From: Fibrobacter sp. UWR3
Lineage (GTDB): Bacteria; Fibrobacterota; Fibrobacteria; Fibrobacterales; Fibrobacteraceae
DNA: 64,000 nt
Direction: 5' to 3'
Assembly: GCF_900143055.1 (NCBI RefSeq)
Contig: NZ_FRCW01000012.1
Span: forward strand, 1 to 64,000
The notes beneath the pieces are model-generated. The model was not told where the DNA came from and did no database searches. It worked only from the letters and a program-made list of their open reading frames with translations. The position numbers and the translations under genes are program-made. Of the stretch, positions 17,007 to 27,100 are shown piece by piece (positions within the stretch are counted from its first letter, which is position 1; every line of letters begins with the position of its first letter).

Positions 17007-18215
17007 ATGAACGAGGCAATCATCAATACAAACTACGACTTGCTGCCTGGTAGCTACTTGTTTTCTACCATCGCAAAGAAAATTTCCGAATACCAGGCAA
17101 AGAAGCCCGATGCCGACATCGTGCGCCTGGGTATCGGCGACGTGACTACGCCGCTTATCCCTGAGGTCATCAAGGCCATGCACAAGGCTGTTGACGAGAT
17201 GGCCGAGAAGGGGAGTTTCCGCGGGTATGGGCCCGAGCAGGGCTACGACTTTTTGCGCCAGGCGATTGTCGCGGGCGAATACACCTCCCGCGGTATCGAG
17301 ATGGATCCGGACGATATCTTCGTGAGTGACGGTTCCAAGTGCGACGTTGCGAACATCCAGGAACTTTTTACAGAAAATGTAAAAATTGCCATCCCGGACC
17401 CTGTCTATCCGGTCTATCTCGACTCGAACGTGATGGCAGGGCGCGCCGGCGTGTTGCAAGATGACGGACATTTTTCTAAGGTCACCTACCTTGCATCGAC
17501 AGCGGAAAACAACTTCCAGCCCGACCTGCCCAAGAACCCGGTGCAGATGATTTACCTGTGCAGCCCGAACAACCCGACGGGTACGGTGCTCAGCCGCGAG
17601 ACGCTCCAGAAGTTTGTGGACTACGCGAACGAGAACGGCGCGATAATACTCTTCGACGGTGCCTACAACTGCTATATCCAGGACGAAAGCCTCCCGCATT
17701 CCATCTTCGAGATTCCGGGGGCCCGCACCTGCGCCATCGAGTTTAGGAGCTTCAGCAAGACTGCCGGATTTACCGGCGTGCGCTGCGCCTACACGGTAAT
17801 CCCGCACGAACTTTCCAAGCTCCGCTCCATGTGGAACCGTCGCCAGTGCACCAAGTTCAACGGCGTGAGCTACGTGACCCAGCGTGCAGCCGAGGCCATC
17901 TATTCGCCGGTCGGCTGGCAGCAGACGAAGGCCGTTATTGCGGGCTACATGAAGACCGCGGGTGTTATCCGCAAGGAACTTGCCGCGGCGGGCTACACGG
18001 TGTTCGGCGGCGAGCATGCCCCGTACATCTGGTGGAAGATTCCTGACGGCGAAAAGTCCTTCGACTTCTTCGACCGCCTGCTTGCCACCTGTGAGGTTGT
18101 GGGCACCCCAGGCAGCGGCTTTGGCCCCTGCGGCGAAGGGTATTTCCGCCTGACCGCCTTCGGTGACTACGAACGCACCTGCGAGGCCCTCAAGAGAATC
18201 CGGCAAAAATTGTAG
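17007..18215 (+). CDS. dapL: LL-diaminopimelate aminotransferase
   Basis: PLP enzyme that converts tetrahydrodipicolinate directly to LL-DAP, bypassing the succinyl/acetyl routes. ATG at 17007 gives 402 residues. Recognisable blocks: [33 protein letters not shown], and the PLP-lysine in [12 protein letters not shown]. Pairing with dapF gives the meso-DAP supply of this organism. The palindrome at 17366-17384 falls within the coding sequence. Confidence 0.95.
   Translation: MNEAIINTNYDLLPGSYLFSTIAKKISEYQAKKPDADIVRLGIGDVTTPLIPEVIKAMHKAVDEMAEKGSFRGYGPEQGYDFLRQAIVAGEYTSRGIEMDPDDIFVSDGSKCDVANIQELFTENVKIAIPDPVYPVYLDSNVMAGRAGVLQDDGHFSKVTYLASTAENNFQPDLPKNPVQMIYLCSPNNPTGTVLSRETLQKFVDYANENGAIILFDGAYNCYIQDESLPHSIFEIPGARTCAIEFRSFSKTAGFTGVRCAYTVIPHELSKLRSMWNRRQCTKFNGVSYVTQRAAEAIYSPVGWQQTKAVIAGYMKTAGVIRKELAAAGYTVFGGEHAPYIWWKIPDGEKSFDFFDRLLATCEVVGTPGSGFGPCGEGYFRLTAFGDYERTCEALKRIRQKL
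17366..17384. promoter_or_regulatory. Internal copy of the TTTTACA/TGTAAAA palindrome
   Basis: TTTTACA-GAAAA-TGTAAAA inside dapL. It matches the two operator-like palindromes upstream of dapF in arm sequence and 5-base spacing, differing at one spacer base. Being inside coding sequence it could be chance, or a roadblock or secondary operator for the same regulator. Confidence 0.3.
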
Positions 18216-18228
18216 GAATTGCTATCTT

Positions 18229-19758
18229 ATGTCACATATGTCAACACCCATAGGTCCAGAAATCTCGGTTATCCAAAAGATTAGCGTTGCGATTATTCAC
18301 GAACGCAACGTGGAGAAGTTGTTGGAAAACGTTCTTGGTATTCTGGAAACGGAACTCGGCATGTTGCGCGGCACGTTTGCGCTCCTGTTCGGCGACACCC
18401 TCAAGATTGAAGCCTCGCGCGGTCTTGACGAATCCGAAAAACAGAAAGGCCTGTACCGCATGGGCGAGGGCATTACGGGCCATGTTGCCGAACGCGGTGT
18501 GAGTCACGTGATTCCTGACCTGCGCAAGGATTCCCGCTTCTTGAACCGCACGGGGAGCCGCCATTACGACTTTCAGGTGGCGTTCATCTGCGTGCCGCTC
18601 GTTCACGATGGAGAGGTTATCGGAACGCTATCGATCGACCGCCCCGTGGACGGCACGACTGACCTGGACCGCGACGTTGCCCTGCTCGAGATTATCGCGA
18701 ATATCACGGGCGATGCGGCGAACGAATGCCTCGAGATGCACAAGGAGCACGAGGCCATGCTCGAGGAGAACCGCAAACTCCGCGACATGCTCTCGAACAA
18801 CCCGGGCGACCTCGTGGGCAACTGCAGCGAGATGCGCCATGTGTACGAGCAGGTGCGCCAGGTGGCCCCGAGCGATGCGACCGTGCTTATCCGTGGCGGT
18901 AGCGGTACGGGTAAGGAAATGATTGCCCGCGCGATTGTGAACTTGTCTGCAAGGAAGGATAAGCCTTTTATTACTCTCAACTGCGCGGCTCTTCCGGAAA
19001 ACCTTGTGGAAAGCGAACTCTTTGGCCACGAGAAGGGCGCGTTTACGGGCGCGGTGAATCGCCGCATTGGCCGTGCCGAAGCGGCAAATGGCGGTACGCT
19101 GTTCCTTGACGAAATTGGCGACCTTACGATGCAGACCCAGGTGAAACTCCTGCGTTTTTTGCAGGAACGTACCTTCAGCCGTGTGGGCAGTAACGAGGAA
19201 CTCCGTTCCGACGTGCGGTTCCTTGCGGCGACAAGCCGTAACCTCGAGGAACTCATCGCGCAGGGCAAGTTCCGCGAAGACTTGTTCTACCGCCTGAACA
19301 TCTTCCCGATATCGATGCCCGACCTGGCAAAGCGCAAGTCCGATATCATTTTGCTCGCGGAACATTTTATCGAGAAGATGAACCTGCGCTACGGCAAGAA
19401 AATCGTGCGTCTTTCTACGACTGCGATTAACCTGCTGATGAGCTACCACTGGCCGGGCAACGTGCGCGAACTCGAAAACTGCATGGAACGTGCTGTACTT
19501 ACTGCGACGGACGATTGCGTGCACAGTTACAACTTGCCGCCTTCGCTCCAGACGAGCCTGAGTACGGGCAACGTGGCGCGCTTTGGCGAAAAGAACGCGA
19601 CGCTCGAGGTTCTCATGGAAAACTACGAGCGCGAAATAATTACCGAGGCAATAAAAAGCAACGACGGAAATATTTCCGCCGCTGGCCGTGATCTCGGGGT
19701 TTCCCCGCGTATGATGAACTACCGCATGAATAAGCTCGGAATCAAGTCCGGCCGCTAG
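18229..19758 (+). CDS. Sigma-54-dependent activator, NifA-like
   Basis: A 509-residue enhancer-binding protein (ATG at 18229; a second ATG at 18238 is possible). A GAF domain covers ~20-165, an AAA+ domain ~190-420 and a Fis-type helix-turn-helix the last ~45 residues ([19 protein letters not shown]). Walker A (GGSGTGKE), the sigma-54 contact loop GAFTGA and Walker B ([11 protein letters not shown]) are all intact, so it should activate sigma-54 promoters. The GAF-AAA-Fis order is that of NifA, but no nif gene is in view. It follows dapL by 13 bp and may be co-transcribed. Confidence 0.9.
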   Translation: MSHMSTPIGPEISVIQKISVAIIHERNVEKLLENVLGILETELGMLRGTFALLFGDTLKIEASRGLDESEKQKGLYRMGEGITGHVAERGVSHVIPDLRKDSRFLNRTGSRHYDFQVAFICVPLVHDGEVIGTLSIDRPVDGTTDLDRDVALLEIIANITGDAANECLEMHKEHEAMLEENRKLRDMLSNNPGDLVGNCSEMRHVYEQVRQVAPSDATVLIRGGSGTGKEMIARAIVNLSARKDKPFITLNCAALPENLVESELFGHEKGAFTGAVNRRIGRAEAANGGTLFLDEIGDLTMQTQVKLLRFLQERTFSRVGSNEELRSDVRFLAATSRNLEELIAQGKFREDLFYRLNIFPISMPDLAKRKSDIILLAEHFIEKMNLRYGKKIVRLSTTAINLLMSYHWPGNVRELENCMERAVLTATDDCVHSYNLPPSLQTSLSTGNVARFGEKNATLEVLMENYEREIITEAIKSNDGNISAAGRDLGVSPRMMNYRMNKLGIKSGR

Positions 19759-19772
19759 CGGCTAGATTCCGG

Positions 19773-21158
19773 TTATTCTGTGTACTTCTTGATAAGGCGA
19801 ATCATCAGGTCGGCGAGTTTTTCCACTTCGTGGTCACCGACGCTGGCATCGATATGGTCGTTGCCGATTCCGCTGTCGTTGGTGATGAACACGTACGTGC
19901 CGCCCGTTGCGACTTCGAAGAAACGCAGCATGAATTCCGTATCCTTGTCGACACCGCTTGCCGCCACCGGGATAATCTTGATACCGTTTTTCGCGAATTC
20001 CTTGATGGATTTCTGGAGGCTTTCGATTACGTCGCTCTCGTGGTGCGCGGGTGCATCGAGGATGAGGAACGCGATGCGTGCACGTGCGGATTCGTTCCAC
20101 GAAAGGTCTTGCAGTGCAGATTCTAGTGCGGAGTGGACTGCTTCGGGGTAGTCGCCGCCGCCGTTTGCGTACTGCTTGGAAATGTATTCGCGGGTCGTGG
20201 TGACGTCGCTGGCGAAATTCTGGCCGCGTGTGATGTATGAATCGGTCTGGTCGCGGTAGAAAAGCGCCGCCGTGCGCAGATTCACATTGTTGCCGGTACT
20301 GGCGTGGTCGATGATGTATTCGAGGTCGGACTTGAGGAAGGCTATCTCGTCGCCCATAGACCCCGTGGCATCCACGATGAACGCGATGTCTGCAGAGGCT
20401 TCGGCCTTCTTGGCGTCGCTCGTGATGATGTTGACATTGATGGTTTCGTCGTCCTTGCTGGTCACCTTGACTGCTGCTTCAGAAACCTTGCCGTCGACCT
20501 TCAGCGAGAATTCTTCTTCTCCTGTGGCCTGTGCGTCGTTGCTGAACAGGCTTGCCCAGCAGTAAGCGAACCCGGAGTTGTCGGTCTTGGTGGAGAATTC
20601 CACCTTGTCGCCCTTGAGGAGTTCTACACGCACGTTCGCGATGCCCGACTCGCTGCCGTCTATGACCTTCACGGCAACTAGTTTGTTCGGGAAAAATTCC
20701 CAGTAATCCGGCATTGTCTTGTAGTTGGTGCTGTCGAGGGTCGCGATCCAGGAATTCCAGTTGTCCAGGTCGTTCCACTCGCCGGCCGTGAGCAGTCCCG
20801 ACATCCTTTCGTTTGAAACTCCGCCCCAGTGCCCTTCAATGTCTCCAGGCTCTCCAAGGTCGAGGCTAGGTTCAGCAACATCAAAAGAGTTCTTCGCGTC
20901 GGTCGAGGGCGCGGCTCCGGCAATATCCGCATCCCTGGACGAGAAATCCGATGTAATTGATTCGCTTATCTCGCCGCCCCAGTCATATTCTTTACCGGTG
21001 CCGGGAGTCTCGAATGTGTTGACGGTCTCATTGCCTGCGATTACGGAGCCGTGATCGTCATCGTTGCCGGTAATTGCGTTGCTGGTGCTGTCGTCGCTGC
21101 ATGCGGCACACAACAACGTGAATGCTGTTGTCAGTATGGGTAGGATTTTCGTTTTCAT
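19773..21158 (-). CDS. VWA-domain lipoprotein
   Basis: 461 residues from the ATG at 21158, preceded by AGGAGAAG. The leader ends LLCAAC, a lipobox. After an acidic low-complexity spacer and a carboxypeptidase-regulatory-like Ig region, a von Willebrand A domain fills the C-terminal ~200 residues. Its MIDAS begins FIVDATGSMGD (DxTGS variant of DxSxS), so metal binding is plausible. Such surface VWA lipoproteins usually mediate adhesion or complex assembly. It is convergent with the sigma-54 activator. Confidence 0.82.
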   Translation of the reverse strand: MKTKILPILTTAFTLLCAACSDDSTSNAITGNDDDHGSVIAGNETVNTFETPGTGKEYDWGGEISESITSDFSSRDADIAGAAPSTDAKNSFDVAEPSLDLGEPGDIEGHWGGVSNERMSGLLTAGEWNDLDNWNSWIATLDSTNYKTMPDYWEFFPNKLVAVKVIDGSESGIANVRVELLKGDKVEFSTKTDNSGFAYCWASLFSNDAQATGEEEFSLKVDGKVSEAAVKVTSKDDETINVNIITSDAKKAEASADIAFIVDATGSMGDEIAFLKSDLEYIIDHASTGNNVNLRTAALFYRDQTDSYITRGQNFASDVTTTREYISKQYANGGGDYPEAVHSALESALQDLSWNESARARIAFLILDAPAHHESDVIESLQKSIKEFAKNGIKIIPVAASGVDKDTEFMLRFFEVATGGTYVFITNDSGIGNDHIDASVGDHEVEKLADLMIRLIKKYTE

Positions 21159-21311
21159 AAGGCTTCTCCTTCTTGCGTTTTTTATAAATATACCTTGCTT
21201 ATGAAACAAAATCAATGATTTTAAAGCAAAAATTATGATTTCATTTGTGAAAAATTGATGAAAATGCCTTTGTATGAAACAGTACGTTTCATATACCGGC
21301 GAAGGGGGCGC

Positions 21312-22193
21312 CTATTCCCCCAGCACGTGCCGGAGCGTATCGAGGAAAAGTTCGCCCGCCCGCGTGAACTGCTGGCCCCGCCGCCAAATGATGTACATGT
21401 TGGTGGTGAGCTCGGGCATGAGCGGCCTGAAGCACAGGCGCGAACTGCGGCTCGTATCCACCAGGCCGTCGAAAGTGAGCAGGTAGCCCGTGCCCTCTTT
21501 GGCAAGCACCGAACCGTTGTACGAAAGATCCAGCCCCACAATCACGTTCAGCTTCGAAATATCGTCGCCGAACCACTTCGGCAAATCCGCCACCATCGCC
21601 TGGCGCGACGCCAACAGCGGCTTGTCGAGCAAGTCCTTCGGCTCAATAAAATCCCGCCTGGCCAAAGGGTCGTCACGACGCATCACCACGCCCCAGCGGT
21701 CCACCGAACGCACCGCAAGGCAGTTGTACTTCTCCAAATCAACGTTGTCTACAACCACCGCGAAATCGAAAATGCCCTTGTCCAGCTTTTCCAGGGCGCG
21801 CTCGCTGTCGCCCGAATATAAGTTGTACTTAATCTTCGGATAGTCGTCCCGGAGAATCCCGATGCACTTCGAAAGAAAGCTCACGTTCCGCGATTCCGCG
21901 CAGGCAATGGCGATTTCACCCACCACCTCGTCTTCCTTCAGCGACTTGAAATCCTGCACCGTCCTGTCCGCCATCGAAAGGATATCCTCCGCACGCTCCC
22001 GCAAGAGTTCCCCCGCAGGCGTGAGCCGAATCGCGTAATTCGTGCGCTCGAAAAGCTTCTCGCCCAGTTCCTCCTCCAACTCCTTGAGCTGGCGACTCAC
22101 CGTCGGCTGCGTCACGCAAAGATTATCCGCCGCGCGCGAGACATTCCCCAACCGCGCCGCCTCCAGAAAATACCGTAAAACTCGAAGTTCCAT
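21312..22193 (-). CDS. LysR-family transcriptional regulator
   Basis: 293 residues. The N-terminal winged helix-turn-helix is clear (SRAADNLCVTQPTVSRQLKELEEELG is the recognition region, about 19-44) and the rest is a periplasmic-binding-like effector domain. There is no divergent partner gene next to it, since the upstream side is repeat DNA, so its target cannot be inferred from context. Confidence 0.9.
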   Translation of the reverse strand: MELRVLRYFLEAARLGNVSRAADNLCVTQPTVSRQLKELEEELGEKLFERTNYAIRLTPAGELLRERAEDILSMADRTVQDFKSLKEDEVVGEIAIACAESRNVSFLSKCIGILRDDYPKIKYNLYSGDSERALEKLDKGIFDFAVVVDNVDLEKYNCLAVRSVDRWGVVMRRDDPLARRDFIEPKDLLDKPLLASRQAMVADLPKWFGDDISKLNVIVGLDLSYNGSVLAKEGTGYLLTFDGLVDTSRSSRLCFRPLMPELTTNMYIIWRRGQQFTRAGELFLDTLRHVLGE

Positions 22194-22500
22194 ACCCGAA
22201 AACTAATAAAATTCAAGCCCCGCAGGTATGAAATTGCGAAAATAAAGCCCAAAAGGAATAACTGATTGATTTGGCGGGGGAGGAGTCCCCCTGCTTGCAG
22301 CCTTGCCCTGTTGTCACCCTGGAGCGCAGCGATAGGGTCCAGGGCAAGTCTTCTAGCACCCCCTCGCCTAAGGGGCTCCGCCCCCTAAAACCCCCGGCTT
22401 GACCAGGGATCTTCTTTCCATACGTCATCCCCGCGTCTTTTCTCGTCATCCTCGCGTAGGCGAGGATCTTCCTCTCGCATATTTATATATATTTCCCACA
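22194..22500. repeat. Gene-free stretch with dispersed palindromic repeats
   Basis: No credible gene. It holds GC-rich palindromes (GGCGGGGGAGGAGTCCCCC at 22272 on; GTCACCCTGGAGCGCAGCG near 22306) and a tract built from GTCATCC(C/T)CGCG units ending CGTAGGCGAGGATCTTCC. The same closing tract and the following TATTTATATATATTTCC occur before the second rod element at 23820-23870. The AT-rich segment 22480-22494 may carry the promoter of rod element A. Confidence 0.5.
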
Positions 22501-22708
22501 GACATAGCCCCTTTCCTTGCGGTCTGGGGCGCGAGTTCAACTTAGAGTTAGCTCTTATTCTCGAAGTGGAAATCTGGTAAATTTTCAAAATACACGAGAG
22601 TAAGACGAACACTCACACCCTTTCGGGCGTGGGTCGTTTGTGCTTATTGTGTATTAGGTTTACCAGAGCCTCCATTTCGGTAAGTGCATTCGACGCCACG
22701 CCTTTTTT
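22501..22708 (+). ncRNA. Structured rod element A (candidate ncRNA or leader)
   Basis: A ~208-nt segment with a 5' hairpin (GCCCC 22507-22511 with GGGGC 22526-22530) and then a long rod. Paired arms are 22562-22570/22671-22679, 22573-22581/22659-22667, 22589-22595/22649-22655, 22599-22604/22643-22648, 22605-22610/22636-22641 and an apical GC stem. It ends in CCACGCC followed by T6. The 3' CGACGCCACGCC can instead pair with the right side of the apical stem (22625-22636) to form an intrinsic terminator. Element B (23873-24078) keeps every stem with different bases. No known RNA family was recognised. Confidence 0.6.
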
Positions 22709-22807
22709 ACTCCTAAAAAATGCGCGTGAATAAGGGCAATTCACCCAAACGGCAACATTGGACCTGTTGCTGTTAGGTTTCACAATGGTCCGATAAAGGA
22801 GCCTGTT

Positions 22808-23491
22808 ATGGCTGATTATGCAAACTTTCTTAAAGAAGTCGTAAGGAATTATGCTTGCAGAAAGCGAATCGAAGATATTGAGAGCTATCTCGCTAAGCGC
22901 CTGTTGCAAGAATTACATATAAAGTATTTAAAACCTCTGATTACGGAAGTTCCCGCGTTTAGGTCTCTTCCGCATCCTTTTGGAGGAGAAATGAGGAACT
23001 GGAGTGTCAATCCTGCGGCGGAAATGCTTGATGTGCATGATTTGGCTCAAAGCGTCCTTGATAACGGTAAAGACAGTTCTTTAGTTCAGCTGACGACATA
23101 TCCCGGTCTGGGAAGTAGGCAATATCTCGATCCTTTCAATTATTACTATCTCAAGCCCATGGTTAAGGGGCATGAATACAAGCATTTCTTGGCCCATAGC
23201 CTCCCGTACAATCTTGCATACATTTACGGTCAGAAGGTGTATAATCATGCTAGGCAATCGGAACAGCAACTGTCCAGAAACGATATTGCCATGAAGATAA
23301 AGGCTTGGCTCGACTACAAGTATGATCCGGACTACTCCAGATTTGACTTCATGAAGGACCGTGTGGAAGACTTTGACGAATACTTGGATGACATGGAAAA
23401 CGAAGAAAATATATATTATGGTTGTCCTAGCATTGAAGAGGAACTTTTCGATGATTACAAGATGTTCATTGACGAAATGGATCTTGAGTGA
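22808..23491 (+). CDS. Unrecognised protein, 227 residues
   Basis: Begins at ATG 22808, preceded by AAAGGAG at good spacing. The sequence is hydrophilic, has no signal peptide or membrane segment, and ends in a strongly acidic tail (EDFDEYLDDMENEE, then EEELFDDYKMF). A central part is rich in aromatic residues (DPFNYYYLKPMVKGHEYKHFLAHSLPYNLAYIYG). I recognise no domain. It lies between the two rod elements, about 100 bp downstream of element A, and may be a defence or mobile-cassette gene controlled by it; that is inference. Confidence 0.65.
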   Translation: MADYANFLKEVVRNYACRKRIEDIESYLAKRLLQELHIKYLKPLITEVPAFRSLPHPFGGEMRNWSVNPAAEMLDVHDLAQSVLDNGKDSSLVQLTTYPGLGSRQYLDPFNYYYLKPMVKGHEYKHFLAHSLPYNLAYIYGQKVYNHARQSEQQLSRNDIAMKIKAWLDYKYDPDYSRFDFMKDRVEDFDEYLDDMENEENIYYGCPSIEEELFDDYKMFIDEMDLE

Positions 23492-23735
23492 GGCTTTCTT
23501 GCTTGCACTCGCCGTGCATCCTGTCGTGAATCAAAAGGACTCGTCTGCTTGCTGCTATACGGATGCGCAAAGCGAACGTTCCATCTTGCGCGATTCATCT
23601 TTGACAGACGAACAACGAAAAGTCCATTATCAAAAATTACGCTATCTAAGAGACGAAAAACGGAAGAACTCGGCTACGGACACCTCCAGTGTTCGTAACG
23701 ACAATTCCGCGAGTCACAAAAAGCCTCAAAAATAG
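23484..23735 (+). CDS. Possible small overlapping protein (83 residues)
   Basis: From a TTG at 23484, overlapping the end of the preceding gene by 8 bases, a frame runs 83 residues. The beginning is hydrophobic (EAFLLALAVHPVV) and the rest is a charged helix (SLTDEQRKVHYQKLRYLRDE). The composition looks protein-like and the overlap would allow coupled translation, but there is no ATG and no homology I recognise. It may equally be a broken 3' extension. Confidence 0.3.
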   Translation: MSEAFLLALAVHPVVNQKDSSACCYTDAQSERSILRDSSLTDEQRKVHYQKLRYLRDEKRKNSATDTSSVRNDNSASHKKPQK

Positions 23736-23872
23736 CGGTTGCCGTCCATTTTTGTCGTCCTCGCGATTTCTCTCGTCATCCCCGCGTCTTTTCTCGTCAT
23801 CCTCGCGATTTCTCTCGTCATCCTCGCGTAGGCGAGGATCTTCCTCTCGCATATTTATATATATTTCCCCAT

Positions 23873-24078
23873 GACATAGCTCCGTACCGAATGGTTCGGA
23901 GCGACCGGAAATTTTGAGATTCGTCTCTTATTCTTGGCTCTAAAACTACCACTTTTAAGTCGTACGAGAATAAGACGAACGCTCACGTCCCATCTGGGGC
24001 GTGGGTCGTTTGTGCTTATTGTACGACGGGGTGTGGTAGCCCTTAGAGCCAGTAAGCCTACGACTCCACGCCTTTTTT
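23873..24078 (+). ncRNA. Structured rod element B (candidate ncRNA or leader)
   Basis: Second copy of the rod element. 5' hairpin GCTCCG/CGGAGC (23879-23884/23897-23902, inner ACC/GGT). Rod arms: 23935-23943/24043-24051, 23946-23952/24033-24039, 23959-23965/24021-24027, 23969-23974/24015-24020, and an apical stem CACGTCCC/GGGGCGTG. The outer arms share no sequence with those of element A yet pair equally well. It ends CGACTCCACGCC-T6, which can pair with GGGCGTGGGTCG as a terminator. It lies ~115 bp before the restriction-modification gene. Confidence 0.6.
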
Positions 24079-24192
24079 GTTTATGGAAAAGTGTGGAATG
24101 TCATTCTGGAGCGAAACCGTTAGGCGTAGCGATAGAATCCATTGCTTAATTATGGCTTAGAATGGAACGACTCTCGCAACGCTGGAGCCACC

Positions 24193-27100
24193 ATGGCCGA
24201 TTTGGACAAGAGCAAGATTCAAGCCGTCGCACAATACATCGACGAGGTTTCCAAGCAGTTTTCTACGGGCAAGGCGACAGAGCACAGCTACCGCCCGGCA
24301 CTTGCGAAACTCCTTAGCGACTTGCTCCCCAAATTCACCATCACCAACGAACCGAGCCGCATCCAGTGCGGAGCTCCGGACTACATTATCGCGAAAGGGA
24401 AAGGTGCAACATCGATTCCTGTTGCCTTCGTAGAGGCTAAAGACATTGGCGATAGTGACCTGGATGGCAACCGCCAGCACAAGGAACAGTTCAACCGCTA
24501 TAAGAACTCGCTAGACCATATCCTTTTCACGGATTACCTTGATTTTCATCTTTATGAAAACGGCGAATTCATCAATAGCATTCGTATTGCGGAAATCAAA
24601 GGAAATAAGATTGCGCTGATAGACACCAATGTCCCGATGTTTTTGGAAATGGTGGCGCACATTGCAGAATCAACGCCACAGAAGATTACGAGCTCTACGA
24701 AGCTGGCGCAAATGATGGCGGCCAAGGCGCGCCTCCTTGCCGAGGTAATTGAAAAGACTCTCGAAACCGATAGCGAAAAGACGAGCGAACTGGCGGGACA
24801 ATGGAAGTCTTTCCAGAAGGTGCTGATTCACGATTTGACGGAACGGCAATTTGCCGATATTTACGCACAGACAATCTGCTATGGAATGTTTGCGGCAAGA
24901 CTCCACGACGACACTCCCGACACGTTCAGTCGCGCTGAAGCGGCGGAATTAATCCCCAAAACAAATCCATTCTTACGCAAGGTTTTCCAAAATGTGGCAA
25001 CCTTTGATGTAGATACAAGCATCGCATGGATTGTAGATGACCTGGCAGAAACATTCCGGGTGACGGATATGCCGAAGGTCATGAAGAATTTTGGAAAGGC
25101 TACGGGTCAAGCCGACCCCATGATTCACTTCTACGAAGATTTTCTGCGCTATTACGACCCCAAGCAGAAAAAGGCGTGTGGCGTTTATTACACGCCCGAA
25201 CCCGTTGTCCACTTTATCGTCAATGCCGTTGATGAAATTCTGAAATCCCGATTCAATTTGAGTGATGGTCTTGCCGACACGAGCAAGGTGACGATTCGTC
25301 AAACTTCGAACCTATACACGGACAATCGCACCAAAGACCACAAGAAATACGAAACGCGGGAATACCATAAAGTTCAAATTCTCGACCCTGCAACTGGAAC
25401 GGGCACATTCCTTGCCGAAGTGGTCCGCAAGATATATTCCGGTATGGAAAATCGGAAGGGCGCTTGGCAAAACTATGTGGAAGAACACCTACTCCCGCGC
25501 CTGAACGGTTTTGAATTCATGATGGCTCCATACGCCGTTGCGCATTTGAAATTGGACATGGTGCTGGCGCAGACGGGTTACAAGGCAAGGCAGGACAAGC
25601 GACTCCGCATATTTCTTACCAATTCCCTTGAAGAATGTGACCACGATACGGGAACATTGTTTGCACAATGGCTGGCGCAAGAAGCGAACGAGGCAAACCT
25701 TGTCAAGCGCGATACACCCGTAATGGTGATGATTGGAAATCCACCGTATAGCGGAGAAAGTTCCAATAATGGCAAATGGATAATGCATTTGTTGGAGGAT
25801 TATAAAAAAGAGCCTGGTGGAAAGGAAAAATTGAATGAACGAAATCCAAAGTGGATTAACGATGATTATGTAAAATTTATACGTCTTGGGCATTATTTTG
25901 TAAAAAAGAATGGAGAGGGTGTTCTTGCATTTATCAACCCTCACGGATTTTTGGATAACCCGACATTTCGTGGAATGCGTTGGAGCCTTTTACAAGCGTT
26001 TGATGAAATCTATACACTTGATTTGCATGGCAATTCGAAAAAGAAAGAAACTGCACCCGATGGGGGTAAAGACGAAAATGTTTTTGACATCATGCAGGGT
26101 GTAAGCATTAACATTTTTGTTAAGAAAAAACAGAGTGTCATCCTGAGCGAAGCCCGTAAGGGCGAAGTCGAAGGATCTCTAGCTAAAGTATATCACTACG
26201 AACTCTTTGGCAAACGCTTTGAAAAATACACATTTTTAGCAGACACTCCATTCAAAAATATTAAGTGGAAAAAATTAAATCCTCAAGGCCCGCAATATTT
26301 CTTTGTGCCTAAAAGTGAAGTTGGAAAAGACGAGTACGAAAAAGGATTTGCCGCAAATGAATTGTTTAAGATGAATTCAATGGGCGTTACAACAGGCAAG
26401 GACAAAATTCTTGTAAGCGAATCTATAAAAGATTTACAGGATAATATTTCCACTGAATATGGATATTATGGTAAAGAATTTGTGAGAAAAGTTTTGTATA
26501 GACCTTTTGACAAACAATATCTTTATTATGATACATCAAAATTGGCAAGAGCAAGAGAATCTCTAGCAAAAAATTTTGAAAAAGATAATTACGGTCTATG
26601 TCTTATACGAATTAATAGCCGCGATGAAGGCCTAACCGTCTTTATTACTGATAAAATTACAGATAAAACATTGCTTTCTTCTAAAGATAACGCCAATGTT
26701 TTCCCGCTCTACCTTTACCCTACCGAAGGTGAAGAACAACTCGGCGAAACCCGCAAGCCCAATCTAGACGAGAAAATTTGGCATAAGATCGACGCATGCC
26801 TAGATGAATGTCATTCTGGAGGCCGAGGGCCGATAGAATCCATGGACCCTATCGAGGCGTCGCCTCTCCAGGGTGACAATCGTTCGCATATTACAACTCC
26901 AGAACAAGTATTCGATTACATCTACGGCGTTCTCCATACACCGTCCTATCGTGAAAAATATAAGGAATTCCTTAAAATTGATTTTCCGCGTATTCCTTAT
27001 CCTGAAAACAAGGAGGATTTTGAACGCATTGCCTCCATTGGCAATAAACTCCGCAAATTGCACCTGATGGAAGAAATTCCACCGCAGGCGACCTCCTTCG

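Noticed and set aside
18229-19758. Assignment as true NifA with nitrogen fixation in this organism
   Set aside because: Domain order fits, but no nif genes are visible and GAF-AAA-Fis activators control many other processes.
22613-22909. A 98-residue minus-strand open frame across rod element A
   Set aside because: It would cover the conserved stems and the start of the plus-strand gene; no ribosome-binding site and no protein-like pattern.
22501-24078. Retron msr-msd or integron attC interpretation of the rod elements
   Set aside because: No reverse transcriptase or integron integrase is in the window, and the conserved RYYYAAC/GTTRRRY core pair of attC is not evident. Kept only as structured elements of unknown type.
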